This document shows, one piece after another, positions 23,253-34,154 of a DNA stretch of 64,000 nucleotides. The notes under the pieces are model-generated. The model worked only from the letters and a program-made list of their open reading frames with translations. It searched no databases and had not been told where the DNA came from. The translations under genes and the position numbers were made by a program. Source of the DNA: Kitagawia praeruptora (Eukaryota; Streptophyta; Magnoliopsida; Apiales; Apiaceae); contig CM075354.1 in the NCBI GenBank assembly GCA_037693485.1, forward strand, positions 144,421,001-144,485,000, given 5' to 3'. The stretch's first letter is position 1. Every line of letters begins with the position of its first letter.

Positions 23253-23685
23253 AATTATCAGTAGAAGTTAGACAAAAAGATGTTGTATTTCATTTCCATA
23301 TATGTAATGCTTTCAATTAATGAAAATACAATTTCTTATTATCTACTTGTCTTTTGATCATTGAATGATGTAAAAATTATCAGTATGCAAATATTAAAAC
23401 TTGCTGGAATAGACTTAATACATCACAGAATTAGATTACTACACAAAGTAAACGCCAGGATCTGAAACAATTTTCACAATCCTGATACTGACACAATACT
23501 GATGACGTCAGCATCCTGATAACAAATCTAATCCTGATGATTATTAACAAGTCTATCATACTGAAATTTATCAAGGCAAAGTGTTATAGCTAAAGCATTT
23601 AACAATCAAATATAGATCCTGACAAGAATATCAAGTCTATAAGCTAAAAACAACATACCTTGCTACTATTGCAGATGTTAAAGAT
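23253..23685. other. Copia-1 spacer between antisense ORF and pol
   Basis: Contains the likely 3' UTR of the antisense ORF and three more ATCCTGAT motifs (about 23474, 23512, 23530) beside ACTGATGACGTCAG. No other ORF. Confidence 0.5.
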
Positions 23686-26600
23686 CTAGAAATTTAACAT
23701 TCCTAACTCACTTACTAATCTACTGAATGTAGTCTCATCAAGTGGTTTAGTTAGAATATCTGCAAGCTGTTTGTCAGTAGGAACAAAATGAAGTTCCACA
23801 GTACCATTCTTAATATGTTCTCTAATAAAATGATACCTGACATCAATGTGCTTAGTCCTTGAATGTTGAACTGGATTTTCTGCAATTTTGATAGCACTAG
23901 TATTATCACAAAACATAGGAATATTACTAAGTGTCATACCATAATCCATCAACTGATTTCTTATCCAAAGGAGCTGTGCACAACAACTGCCTGCTGCTAT
24001 GTACTCAGCTTCTGCAGTTGAGGTTGAGACAGATTGTTGCTTCTTGCTTGCCCAAGAAATCAATCTGTTTCCTAAAAATTGACATGTACCTGTAGTGCTT
24101 TTCCTGTCTATCTTACACCCTGCATAATCAGAGTCTGAATAGCCAATTAGAAAGAAATCAGATTCTCTAGGGTACCACAAACCAAGATTTGGAGTTCCTT
24201 TGAGATATCTAAAAATTCTCTTCACATTAATTATATGAGATTCCTTAGGATCACTTTGGAATCTAGCACATAAACAGGTAGAAAACATTATATCTGGCCT
24301 ACTTGCAGTTAGATATAACAATGAGCCTATCATGCCTCTATAACTAGTATTATCCACAATCTTCCCCTTAGGATCAGAGTCTAGTTTAGTGGCTGTTGAC
24401 ATGGGTGTTTTTGCAACTGCACAGTCTTGAAAGTCAAACCTTCTTAAAAGATCTTTGATATACTTTGACTAATTAATGAAAATACCAGTCTCAGTCTGTT
24501 TGACCTGCAAGCCTAAGAAATAATTTAATTCACCCATTATGCCCATCTGATACTTAGACTGCATAAGCTTGCTAAACTTAGCACACAACTTTTCATTAGT
24601 AGAACCAAAAATAATATCATCAACATAAACTTGAACTAAAAACAATTCACCTTTTATCTTTCTAAAGAATAGAGTTTTGTCAATTGTACCTCTTGTGAAG
24701 CCATTTTCAAGAAGAAATTTAGACAAAGTCTCATACCATGCTCTTGGTGCCTGCTTTAGTCCATAGAGTGCCTTGTCAAGTTTGTAGACATGATTTGGAA
24801 ACTTTGGATCAACAAATTCAGGTGGCTGTTCCACATACACTTCCTCATCAAGTTTGCCATTTAGAAAAGCACTCTTTACATCCATCTGGTATACCTTGAA
24901 TTTTGAATGAGCTGCAAATGCAAGAAACATTCTGATTGCTTCCAATCTTGCTACAGGTGTAAAGGTCTCATCATAATCAATGCCTTCTTCCTGAGAATAA
25001 CCCTTGGCCACCAGTCTAGCTTTGTTTCTTACAATCATACCAGATTTATCTAGCTTGTTTCTGAAAACCCATCTTGCACCAACAATAGATCTATCTTTAG
25101 GTCTTGGTACCAGTTTCCAGACTTTGTTTCTCTCAAACTCATTTAACTCCTCCTGCATTGCAATTACCCAATCAGGATCCTGTAAGGCTTCTTCAACCTT
25201 CTTAGGTTCATTCTTTGAGAGAAAGCAACTATACAAGCATTCATTTTGAATTGATCTTCTAGTTCGAACACCACTATTTGGATCACCAATTATCAAGTCT
25301 TCAGTATGATCCTTTGTCCATTTTCTAACAGGTGGTAGATTAACTCTGCTAGTCTCTCCCCCTAAGTTAGTGGTATTTCTTGTAGAAGAATTCTCTCTAC
25401 CTTCAAAAACTCTCTTTTGATCAATAGAATCAATAGATTCGATATTGCTGCTAGTTACTGATCTTTCCTCAGTAGACTCTGAAAGATCAGTTCCTGATGG
25501 AGTAGACTCTGAAAAGTCAATTCCTGATGGAGTAGACTCTGAATAGCTAGTCTGCTTCTGATGATCACTGTGTTCTCTTTGATTTATTTGCTCCCCCTCA
25601 ACAGTAGCATTCCTTTGAGAAGCAATAGAAATTCCTTCTGGAGAACCTTCATCATCACTGGAGAGTATCTCAGAATTCTTTAGATTTTCAAATTCCAATT
25701 TGTCATGGCTTTCATCAGTTTGCAGAATTCCAAATTTCTTATCATCAAATGCAACATGAATTGATTCCATAACAATGTGAGTTCTGAGATTATAAACTTT
25801 GAAGGCCTTAGATGCTGAATATCCTAGAAAAATTGCTTCATCCGATTTGGCTTCAAATTTTCCAAGTTGTTCTGGATGAACTTTTAGGACATAGCATTTG
25901 CATCCAAAGATGTGAAAGTATTTCACACTTGGTTTCTTTCCTTTGATCATCTCATAGGGAGTTTTTCCATGACTATTTACCAAGGTACCGTTTTGAGTGA
26001 AACATGCAGTGTTAATAGCTTCTGCCCAAAAGTAGGTTGGAAGTTTTGCATCTGCAAGCATGGTTCTTGCTGCCTCTATGAGAGTCCTGTTCTTTCTTTC
26101 CACTACACCATTCTGCTGAGGTGTACCAGGTGCAGAAAACTGTTGAGTGATTCCATTGTCTGCACAAAACCCCTCCATTGTAGAATTCAGTGTTAATAGC
26201 TTCTGCCCAAAAGTAGGTTGGAAGTTTTGCATCTGCAAGCATGGTTCTTGCTGCCTCTATGAGAGTCCTGTTCTTTCTTTCCACTACACCATTCTGCTGA
26301 GGTGTACCAGGTGCAGAAAACTGTTGAGTGATTCCATTGTCTGCACAAAACCCCTCCATTGTAGAATTCTTAAATTCTGTACCATTGTCACTCCTAAGTA
26401 CTTTAACTTTGTACTGAGAGTTATTCTGAATATTCTTTACAAGTTCAATGATTTGCTGAGGAGCTTCATCCTTCTTGTGTAGAAAGAACACCCATGTAAA
26501 CCTTGTGAAATCATCCACTATCACTAGAGCATATCTTTTCTTGCTGATAGACATAATGTTTACTGGACCAAACAGATCAAGATGTAGCATGTGAAATGGT

Positions 26601-27199
26601 TCAGTAATCGAATTTTCACTCTTGCTCTTGAAAGTGGTTCTTCTTTGCTTTCCAAGCTGACATGCATCACAAAGTTCATCTTGCACATAATTTGCCTGAG
26701 GTAGGCCTCTCACCAGATTGTGCTTAACAAGTTGATTAAGCTTCTTGAAATTAAGATGTGAGAGCTTCTTGTGCCAATTCCAGCTTTCATCACTTGTTGC
26801 TTTGCTGTAGAGACATCTAACAATTCCTTTTGATGTATCACTTAAGCTGGCTTCATATATGTTACCATGTCTTTGACCAGTTAGAACAATGTCTCCATTC
26901 TGCATATTCAAGATTTTGCATCCTTCTTTGTCAAATATTGATTTGTAACCTTTATCACCCAGTTGACTTATGCTTAAAAGAGTATGTTTCAAGCCTTCAA
27001 CCAGTGTTACATTTTCTATGATGACATTCCCCAAAACAATTGAGCCATATCCCAGAGTTTTTCCTTTGTTGCCATCTCCAAAAGATATTACTGGGCCAGC
27101 TTTCCTCTCAAACTTTGTAAGCAGGGACTTCTTTCCAGTCATATGTCCAGAGCATCCACTGTCCAAGATAATTGAATGCTTCTTTCCTGTGCCCTGCAA
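23686..27199 (-). pseudogene. pol: Copia-1 pol: protease, integrase, RT, RNase H (broken)
   Basis: In order: aspartic protease DSGCSGHMTG (about 27155), pre-integrase zinc site with HKKLSHLN and CDACQLGK, integrase with LDLFGP, RSDNGTEF and the ERKNRTL glutamate, RT with the YVDD motif at 24616-24627, and RNase H with STAEAEYIA and DVRYHF. A 181-bp direct duplication (26008-26188 and 26189-26369) inside the integrase shifts the frame, because 181 is not a multiple of three. A TAG at 24469-24471 interrupts the end of the RT. The final frame ends at 23686 in GMLNF. The copy cannot encode functional Pol. The first codons follow a TTTGCAG|GGC sequence that looks like a 3' splice site. Confidence 0.95.
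26008..26369 (-). repeat. 181-bp tandem duplication in the Copia-1 integrase
   Basis: The two units, 26008-26188 and 26189-26369, appear identical by eye. The unit spans the integrase glutamate region. The second unit runs on into normal upstream pol, so the duplication arose within this copy or its parent. Confidence 0.93.
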
Positions 27200-27210
27200 A
27201 CAAAAAGTAA

Positions 27211-29037
27211 CTAGTTAGAATTTTTTAGGACCCAACTGTGATTGGATCCTTTCTTACTAGATTTAGAAACAACAGGCTTTGAGAATTTTGTCTTTACTTT
27301 ACCTGTTGTAGAGTCAACTTTAGACTCTAATTTCACAAACTGTTTGTGACTAGGAGTTTCAGATTTCAAGGAATAATAGTCATAATATAGTTCATGATAT
27401 TCTCTACACATGTAAATGGAATGAAGTAAACTACCACAAAGATAACAAGCTTTTTGTGGTTGGTATTGAATTTTCTGAGTCTTGGGGAATCTGGACTCAA
27501 TTTTCCAAGAAGGTTTTTGATTGCAGTCTAGGGCCAAATGATTATGATTTCCACACTTATAGCATTTTTTTCTAGGTGCATCAGGTACATTCTTGTAATT
27601 ATTTTCTTTGTTAATACCTTCTTTTCCATTCCTATTTCTTTTGATCTTGCTAGACTCTGAAAGACCATCTAGTCTCTGTTTCAACTGAGACTTAGACAGA
27701 AACCCTATGTTTACATTCTTAGGTTTCTCTAACACTTTCTCTTCTGAATTACTATTGTTAATCCTTTTGTGTACAACAGGGGTACCTTTTGAATCAACAA
27801 ATTTAACATGATTAGGTTCAGAAACAATTTTCTTACCTTCAGATTTAGATGTGCTAGCTTCTATTTTACTATCACCATTTGCAATAGCTACTTTTTCTTC
27901 CAGTCTAGACTTATCAAAACCTAAACCATTAACCTTACCACGAATTTCACTTTCAAAGATTTCTATAGTCTTTTTACTAGAATTGTTAATGGTCTTAATC
28001 ACATCTCTCTCTTCCTCTAGTTCTTTTCTGACATAGTCATAAGCCTCAAGAATAACACTATAATCATGCTTAGCTTTATCAGAACTTAACTTGTATTCTT
28101 CCATTTGAATTAACTCAGATTCAAGAAAATTATTTCTATCAACTAATTTATCATTCTTAACCTTAAGTTCATCTCTTTCACTAGTAAGAATTCTAAAATT
28201 AGTCATAAGATTCTTAAACTCAGCATGGATAGTTCTAATTTCATCAGAATTTAAGCTATAAAATGAATCAAGAGAGTGAAGTGATACCTTAACAGAGGAT
28301 GGAGAAGTTTTCTTTGGAGATCCATGTTTGTCTGAACCATTTGCCATCAGTGCAATGTTGTCATAATCCAATTCATCTTCAGAATCACTGGAATCAGCCC
28401 AATCCTTCTGTGTGACCATAAGTGCATTACCCTTTCCTGAATTCCTAGGCTTCTTACACTCACTAGCAAAGTGCCCAAGCTCGCTGCAGTTAAAGCACTT
28501 GATCTTGGCCTTATCAAGCTTGACAATTGTACTTTTGCCTTTGTCACTCTTCTTCTCCTCCTTCTTTTGAAAAGGTCCTTTGCTAAATCTTCTCATGTTG
28601 AATCTACCTTTCTTGAAAGCTTTAGCAAACATAGCAAAGAGTTCCTGCATCTCAGATTCAGAATCATTATTGTCAGAGTCCATATCAGTAGTTTCTGACT
28701 CAGAACTTTCTTTGCTTTTCTTCTTCCTTGAGTTCTTTACAGCAAGCTCATCATGCTGTTCCTCTGGAAGCTTCTTTAATTCAGATTGAGCAGTAAGTGC
28801 AACAGTCTTCATCTTTCCTTCACTCCTGCTCTTCTCTGCTGTATGTTCTGGAACAACCACACCATCAACAGTTGCTTGTCCAACGACCTTTGTTGGAACA
28901 AAAGGTCCATCTCTGATTCTGTCAAGATAATCAGGATCTGTTGCTTCCAGATGATGCAACATCTTTACTTCCCATAGAGTATATTCGTTTCTCTTGAGCA
29001 TAGGAATCTTAGTATTCCCATCCTTGTAACCAGACAT
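27211..29037 (-). CDS. gag: Copia-1 Gag (608 aa, internally deleted)
   Basis: The ORF begins 36 bp inside the PBS. It opens like Copia-2 Gag (LKRNEYTLWEVKM, DGPFVPT), but after about residue 95 jumps directly to an E/S-rich stretch. Compared with Copia-2, most of the capsid core (the segment with the hydrophobic CTSAKEMWDH to ELELLQ region) is missing. Three C-x2-C-x4-H-x4-C knuckles follow: CFNCSELGHFASEC, CYKCGNHNHLALDC and CYLCGSLLHSIYMC. A long charged region between the first and second knuckles is likely coiled coil. The frame is open, but loss of the capsid core suggests a defective protein. It stops at 27211, just before pol in another frame. Confidence 0.9.
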   Translation of the reverse strand: MSGYKDGNTKIPMLKRNEYTLWEVKMLHHLEATDPDYLDRIRDGPFVPTKVVGQATVDGVVVPEHTAEKSRSEGKMKTVALTAQSELKKLPEEQHDELAVKNSRKKKSKESSESETTDMDSDNNDSESEMQELFAMFAKAFKKGRFNMRRFSKGPFQKKEEKKSDKGKSTIVKLDKAKIKCFNCSELGHFASECKKPRNSGKGNALMVTQKDWADSSDSEDELDYDNIALMANGSDKHGSPKKTSPSSVKVSLHSLDSFYSLNSDEIRTIHAEFKNLMTNFRILTSERDELKVKNDKLVDRNNFLESELIQMEEYKLSSDKAKHDYSVILEAYDYVRKELEEERDVIKTINNSSKKTIEIFESEIRGKVNGLGFDKSRLEEKVAIANGDSKIEASTSKSEGKKIVSEPNHVKFVDSKGTPVVHKRINNSNSEEKVLEKPKNVNIGFLSKSQLKQRLDGLSESSKIKRNRNGKEGINKENNYKNVPDAPRKKCYKCGNHNHLALDCNQKPSWKIESRFPKTQKIQYQPQKACYLCGSLLHSIYMCREYHELYYDYYSLKSETPSHKQFVKLESKVDSTTGKVKTKFSKPVVSKSSKKGSNHSWVLKNSN

Positions 29038-29072
29038 GATTGCAGATCTTTATGATTATTTGAAATCAACCT

Positions 29073-29084
29073 GCTCTGATACCA
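29073..29084 (-). other. Primer-binding site of Copia-1 (tRNA-iMet)
   Basis: TGGTATCAGAGC on the minus strand, 2 nt inside the 5' LTR, is the classic plant copia PBS for initiator methionine tRNA. Confidence 0.92.
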
Positions 29085-29086
29085 AT

Positions 29087-29790
29087 TGTTAACTCGAATA
29101 ACTTGTAGAAGGGGGGGTTGAATACAAGTTATATAATCGTGTCTGATTTTTGCTTGATTATATGAACAAGAATAAACGAAAGAATTAAACTCTATTTGTA
29201 TTAATAAAATCAAATACAAACTCTACCAAAGGTGTACAATACCTTTAGCAGCTGCTGACAATACAAATCTCTCTCTGTTTGCACTCTCGTATCCTTACGA
29301 TTACAAACCTCACGAACGAACTATTTTTACAATGACATAGAGAGAGTATTTATAATGCTACCTATCAACTAATAACAGAAAGATAAACTATACATGACAA
29401 TGTTCTGCCGTCCAGTTGATAGTTTCCATCAATAGAAAATTATTTCCTTCATGAAATCTTCTTGCTTGTTCCTCAAACAACGATCCTGTTTTATAGCACT
29501 TGCCAGTTTCTGTAGCATCTATAATGACATCATCAGTAACACGACTGACATCAGGATTTCATCTTGCATCAGGATCTGACCATCATCAGTATTAGACCTT
29601 CATCAGGATTTGCTCTCTGTTCCTGACATGTAGTCTCCGATACACTGTTCATTCCTGACTAAATATTACAGATAACTGTCTAACACATATTTCCTATACA
29701 AAGTGCTAAATCCTTTATAAAATCAGGATATATAAGAAGTATAAGTAAAATTCTATTCTTAACATCACAACTCATGAATTATTCCTAACA
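29087..29790 (-). repeat. 5' LTR of Copia-1
   Basis: 704 bp, with the same termini as 17986-18686 and about 2% divergence by eye. Confidence 0.95.
29347..29354 (-). promoter_or_regulatory. TATA box of the Copia-1 LTR
   Basis: TATAAATA on the minus strand. Three ATCCTGAT motifs (29550-29557, 29568-29575, 29602-29609 as read on the minus strand) lie about 196-255 bp upstream. Confidence 0.6.
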
Positions 29791-30640
29791 CACTCGCATT
29801 ATCCTCTCTGTTGAGCTCATTATCCTCGTAATATCTCAAAACGTCATACAAATTGTTCAGCTCATCAATGATCAACGGTTTATCGGTATTATCCAAATAA
29901 TAAATCTCAAGTTTTGATTTATGTTCTGGTTTTCTCAATAGCCTTCTTCCAGCGATAGCCCATCCGTGTTCTAAAATTAGTAGAAGTACCCCGGTAACTC
30001 CACCATTTTCAAAATTCTCTCGGATGAACTTTGCTAGTAATTTAATCCTAAGAGTCTCACAGAGAATTAAGTCAAACATAAAACATGCAATGCTGGTTTA
30101 TTCACATTTGCATGAACTCCGTCTTTAGAAAAAGGATCAAAGAATCGAGTGTGGAAAGAACTCGAGTGCATTAATCAGTGTATCTCTTTCTACAATAATT
30201 TATGATCTCTTCCTACCACATGCTGCTTCCAAATTTGGATAATCAAAACCCAATTTCATAAAAATAACAGCGAAACCATGATACCTTAAGCACTTTTCAT
30301 ACTTATCAAATTCTTTTGACTTCTTCTTACATAAAACATAGCAAACATCGTCCGTTTTGATACCGATTATATAATGATCTACCTGATAAATAATAGCTTC
30401 GATCTCCATCTCTCCAAAAGTGATTGGAGCAAATTGATGTAGGTTCTGTACGGTTTCATTGCACTTTTGCCGTTTTATAACCCTTTGTGTTCTACCATCT
30501 ACAGACTCATCTTTAGATACTGAATCTCTTAGCCTCTGAAAATATGTTTCAAAACCTTCATCATTTGTAGTTTCTTATAGGTTCAACTGAGGAAGTAAAT
30601 CATCTTCTTGGTGCAACCATTGTTATGTTATTTTTTTGAT
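29791..30640 (-). pseudogene. Unrecognised host gene relic, copy 2, 3' part
   Basis: From 30640 downward the minus strand encodes one FETYFQRLRDSVSKDES unit, then a segment with TQRVIKRQKCNETVQ, PITFGEMEIEAIIYQVD, YIIGIKTDDVCYVL and YHGFAVIFMKLGFDYPNLE, ending in a TAA at about 30197. After a coding-like gap with a frame change (ALEFFPHSILDPF), a third block (30079-29791) holds FENGGVTGVLLLI, EHGWAIAGRRLLRK, LEIYYLDN and LNNLYDVLRYYED. A stop lies in the LNL-E repeat at about 30588. Copia-1 cuts off its 3' end at 29791. I do not recognise the family; the good match to 5570-5960 shows this was once one gene in two tandem copies. Confidence 0.65.
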
Positions 30641-31064
30641 TTTCTACCAGGTTGATGGTTGTTTTTAAGATGAAGTTTAAAATGGTGGTTGTAAACATTT
30701 TTATTCAAGAAAGAAAGAGTAGAAATTAGGCTCAATACTCATCAATTACAAATCTGAAAGATTTGACGTTAACGTGTTAAGAAATCGAAAAGAAGAAAAT
30801 TAATACTCAGAAACAAGGACAGTGAATATAAATGGTTATGATGGTTGTTTTTTACTAACTTTCATTCTTTTCTTTTATTGTATATTACTTTGTCAAAATA
30901 TGAATAATTTAGTCTTTATATATTGAATTCAGAATATAGAATTCGATTTTCTAAACATTCTACAATTGAATATTCAATTAAGCACAATGAAAGATCTCGT
31001 ATTAGTTTATAGAAAAATGGTTATGTTGAATAATATTTATTGTAGTTAAACAACGAATATGTTG
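30641..31064. other. Intron-like segment of relic copy 2
   Basis: Nearly identical to about 5925-6350. It ends with the TGTTG target site (31060-31064) of Copia-2. Confidence 0.7.
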
Positions 31065-32358
31065 TGTTGAGTATTGAATACGATAAAAGAATACAGAGGG
31101 GGGGTGAATGGATTCTTGAACTTTTCTTCTTCGAGTCTATGTAGCAAGAGTGTTTGTGTGTGCAAGATTGAAGGTGCGGATAAAGAATAACACAAAACAC
31201 AATATCACTTTAATCTAATGTATTATTAGATAAAGGTTACTACAATCTGTGAATACAAATGATAGTATTCTCAGCTTCGTTTTTCTCAGAGAGATACAGC
31301 TTAGTGTATGAAAAACTTGACTCACAAAGTTACTAAGTTAATTGACTAAAGAAGTGAGGCTGTATCCTTATAGAACATGGATATACCCTACTTACTACAA
31401 ATAAGGTAGCTGAAGAAATTACTTTCTAGTCTGTCTATCCTTTTTGAGTAAGTGTCCAAACGGTTACAGATTTGACTTTGCAAAGCCTGTTCCGATCCAC
31501 TTCTTTAGCCCCTTGTCTCCTCTATATCTCTCCAAGCTTCCTTGTAGGCTTTCCAGAGCACGTTACAGATTGTGGTCCATAAAGTGCATTGGCTTGTTGC
31601 AGGTTTCTGACTTGTACAATTTCTTCAGTATTTTGTCTCCAAGAATGTATTCGAGAAGTGACTAAGTAGTTGATTCGAGAACTAGAATTGACTTGATCGA
31701 TAACTCTGAGTTCTCGAACACTGTTATATTGACATATCGAATTACTTCTCGAATAGCTCTTTTCTTCAGGATTCCTTGAGTTGTCAAATAGAACACTTGA
31801 CTTGTCGAATACTTGAGATATCGAATAGCTTTCTGAGTCCTTGAGATATCGAATGGAACTTTGACTTGTTGACTCCTTGAGAACTCGAATACTGCTTTGA
31901 CTTGTTGACTTCCTGAGTTCTCGAATAGAGTACATAGACATATCGAATCTCTGAGATATCGAATGAGATATCGAACAATGTATTCAGAGATATCGAATAG
32001 TGTCTTGAGATATCGAATCCCTGACTTCTCGAATGCTTGACTTCTCGAATAGACAAATATACTTCTCGAATTGGTACTTAGGCAAATTCTGCATTTCTTC
32101 AAATCTCAACTGTGATTATTTGACAGTCTTTATCTTCTTGCTTGAGGCATGAACCTTGGAACTTCTTTCAAGCATTATTCTAGACTCTATAAGTACAGTT
32201 ACACAACTAGGATTTGATGCCTACTACAAGTACAATACAAACAGAAACTCTACAATTAGAGGTTCCCTCTCAGTTAAGAGGTCATGTAAGTAATGCAAAG
32301 CATTACAAACAATTAGGCTTGTTATTAGATGTATACAGGCATGCCTCTATGACTAACA
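31065..32358 (-). repeat. 3' LTR of Copia-2
   Basis: Minus-strand termini TGTTAGTCAT...ATACTCAACA. It contains a dense array of TTCTCGAAT/ATATCGAAT motifs at about 31650-32075. The 139-codon frame at 31522-31941 is that array read as codons and also exists in the other LTR. Confidence 0.95.
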
Positions 32359-32372
32359 ATCTCCCCCAAATT
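32359..32372 (-). other. Polypurine tract of Copia-2
   Basis: AATTTGGGGGAGAT on the minus strand abuts the 3' LTR; the same tract occurs at 63837-63850 in the truncated relative. Confidence 0.88.
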
Positions 32373-34122
32373 GTGAGTGAGACCCTTAGTCACAATTTCA
32401 TGTTTGATAACAAGCCTAACATACATAAAGATAAAACTTGAAAAGTACAGGTATGAAATTTGATTGATCACATGAATGCAATTACAAGATGAATAATCTT
32501 ACAGTATGATGAAATACTAGCCATTCTCATTTGATTCCATCTCCATTGCTTTGGCTTGTAGATCATCATATGCTTTCTGTTTTCTTTCTTTCTCCTTTCT
32601 TGCATTATCATCCATGGCCTTTATGATCTCTGCCAGAGCATCCAATTCTTCAAGCATGATAGAGTCTTTGAAATCTTCAAGTACTGGTTTCAGAATGTTG
32701 GCAGGATAGTGACTGAGTAGGTTCATTCTTATATTGACATTATCTCCATTTCTCCTCCTATACTTCACCACATAGGGATTGAATTGAACTCTACACAATC
32801 CTTTTGCCCTTAGCTTTTCTGCTTCAACTTCCAGCCTATCAATCTCCTTCTCCCTTTCTAGCCATTTCTCAAAGCACCCCTTTCTTATCTTCTCAGCATA
32901 GTCTTTCTTCATCTTTACAAAATCAATCAACTCCAGCTTCCATACTTTCTTCATTTTGTCTTCAGAGTCCAATAATGCAATGATTCTTTCTATTTCATAT
33001 AGCTTGCCCCAATTTTGACACTGTCCTTGTTTGAATTTCTTCTCCCTTCCATCAGTATATTTAATCTCAAGGCAGTTATTCATAATGGCAGCATAGTAGA
33101 TTCTTTGAGCTCTTAGATATTGCAATTGGTCTTCATCAAAGTCTTCATCTAGTGGTTGGAGTTTTAAGCCTGGATAGATTGTTAGGGCCCTTGACCTGGA
33201 TGGCTTTACTCTCCTAGCAGCATGCTTGAGTTTAAACTTTTTCACTCGCACTAGTACAAAACTGACCTTATACGTCGCCTCTTATACGTCGGTTCTAGCC
33301 AAAGGCGACGTATAAAGTAGTTATATACGTCGGTTCTGCATAAAGGCGACGTATAAGGTCAATTTTTAAAATTTTTTACGTCGGTTGAACAAAACGCCGA
33401 CGTATAAGGTCATATTATACGTCGATTGAGGAAAATGCGACGTATAAAATGCTACTTTATACGTCGGTTGAGAAAAAGGTGACGTATAAAATGCTACTTT
33501 ATACGTCGGTTGAGAAAAAGGCGACGTATATAATGCTACTTTATACGTCGGTTGAGGAAAGGCGACGTATAAAATGCTAATTTATACGTCGGTTGAGAAA
33601 AAGGCGACGTATATAATACTACTTTATACGTCGGTTGAGGAAAGGCGACGTATATAATACTACTTTATACGTCGCTCTTAATATAACCGACGTATAAAAC
33701 CTTTAAAGAAATTAAAGAAATTAGAAGTTGCCACGTGTCACATTATTATTGGGTAACATTGAAGCACAAGGATTGTGCTTCTTTCAGATTACTTTGAACC
33801 GCTGGATTGAATTAACAAGATCTGAGCCGTTGGATTGAATTAAATCTCTTAAACATATATTTTAACTATCTTTTTTGTTTTAATTTTATCTCTCGATCTA
33901 CCAAAATCTCTCTCTCGATCGACCAAAATCTCTCTCTCTGCCCTCTTCTTCTCCTCTCTCTCTCTCGACATCTCTCCCTTCTCTCTCATTTCTCCACAAT
34001 CTCTCTCAATCTCTCTTGCACAATCTCTCCCTCCCTATCTCTCTCTCGCTCGAATCTCTTTCTCCTTTCTTCTCTGTTCGAACTCTCTCTCTCTCCCTTT
34101 CTTCTCCTCCCTGCCTCCTCTC

Positions 34123-34154
<32 letters not shown>

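Larger units (their letters stand above)
17986..29790 (-). mobile_element. Copia-1: SIRE/Maximus-like Ty1/copia retrotransposon
   Basis: The minus-strand order is 5' LTR (29087-29790), PBS, gag, protease-integrase-RT-RNase H, a spacer holding an antisense ORF, a third ORF, polypurine tract, 3' LTR (17986-18686). The target duplication is CACTC (17981-17985 and 29791-29795). Domain order (integrase before RT) and the tRNA-iMet PBS are those of copia elements; the long third ORF places it with SIRE/Maximus types. All three sense coding regions are broken. LTRs differ at roughly 2% by eye. Confidence 0.95.

Noticed and set aside
27205..27225. A-AAA-AAT as a -1 frameshift site for gag-pol in Copia-1
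   Set aside because: The -1 frame meets TAA two codons later, before pol, so slipping here would not produce Gag-Pol in this copy.
31522..31941. 139-codon minus-strand frame in the Copia-2 LTR (also 57269-57688)
   Set aside because: It is the TCGAAT motif array read as codons, low in complexity, and overlaps the LTR promoter. Kept only as a comment on motif spacing.
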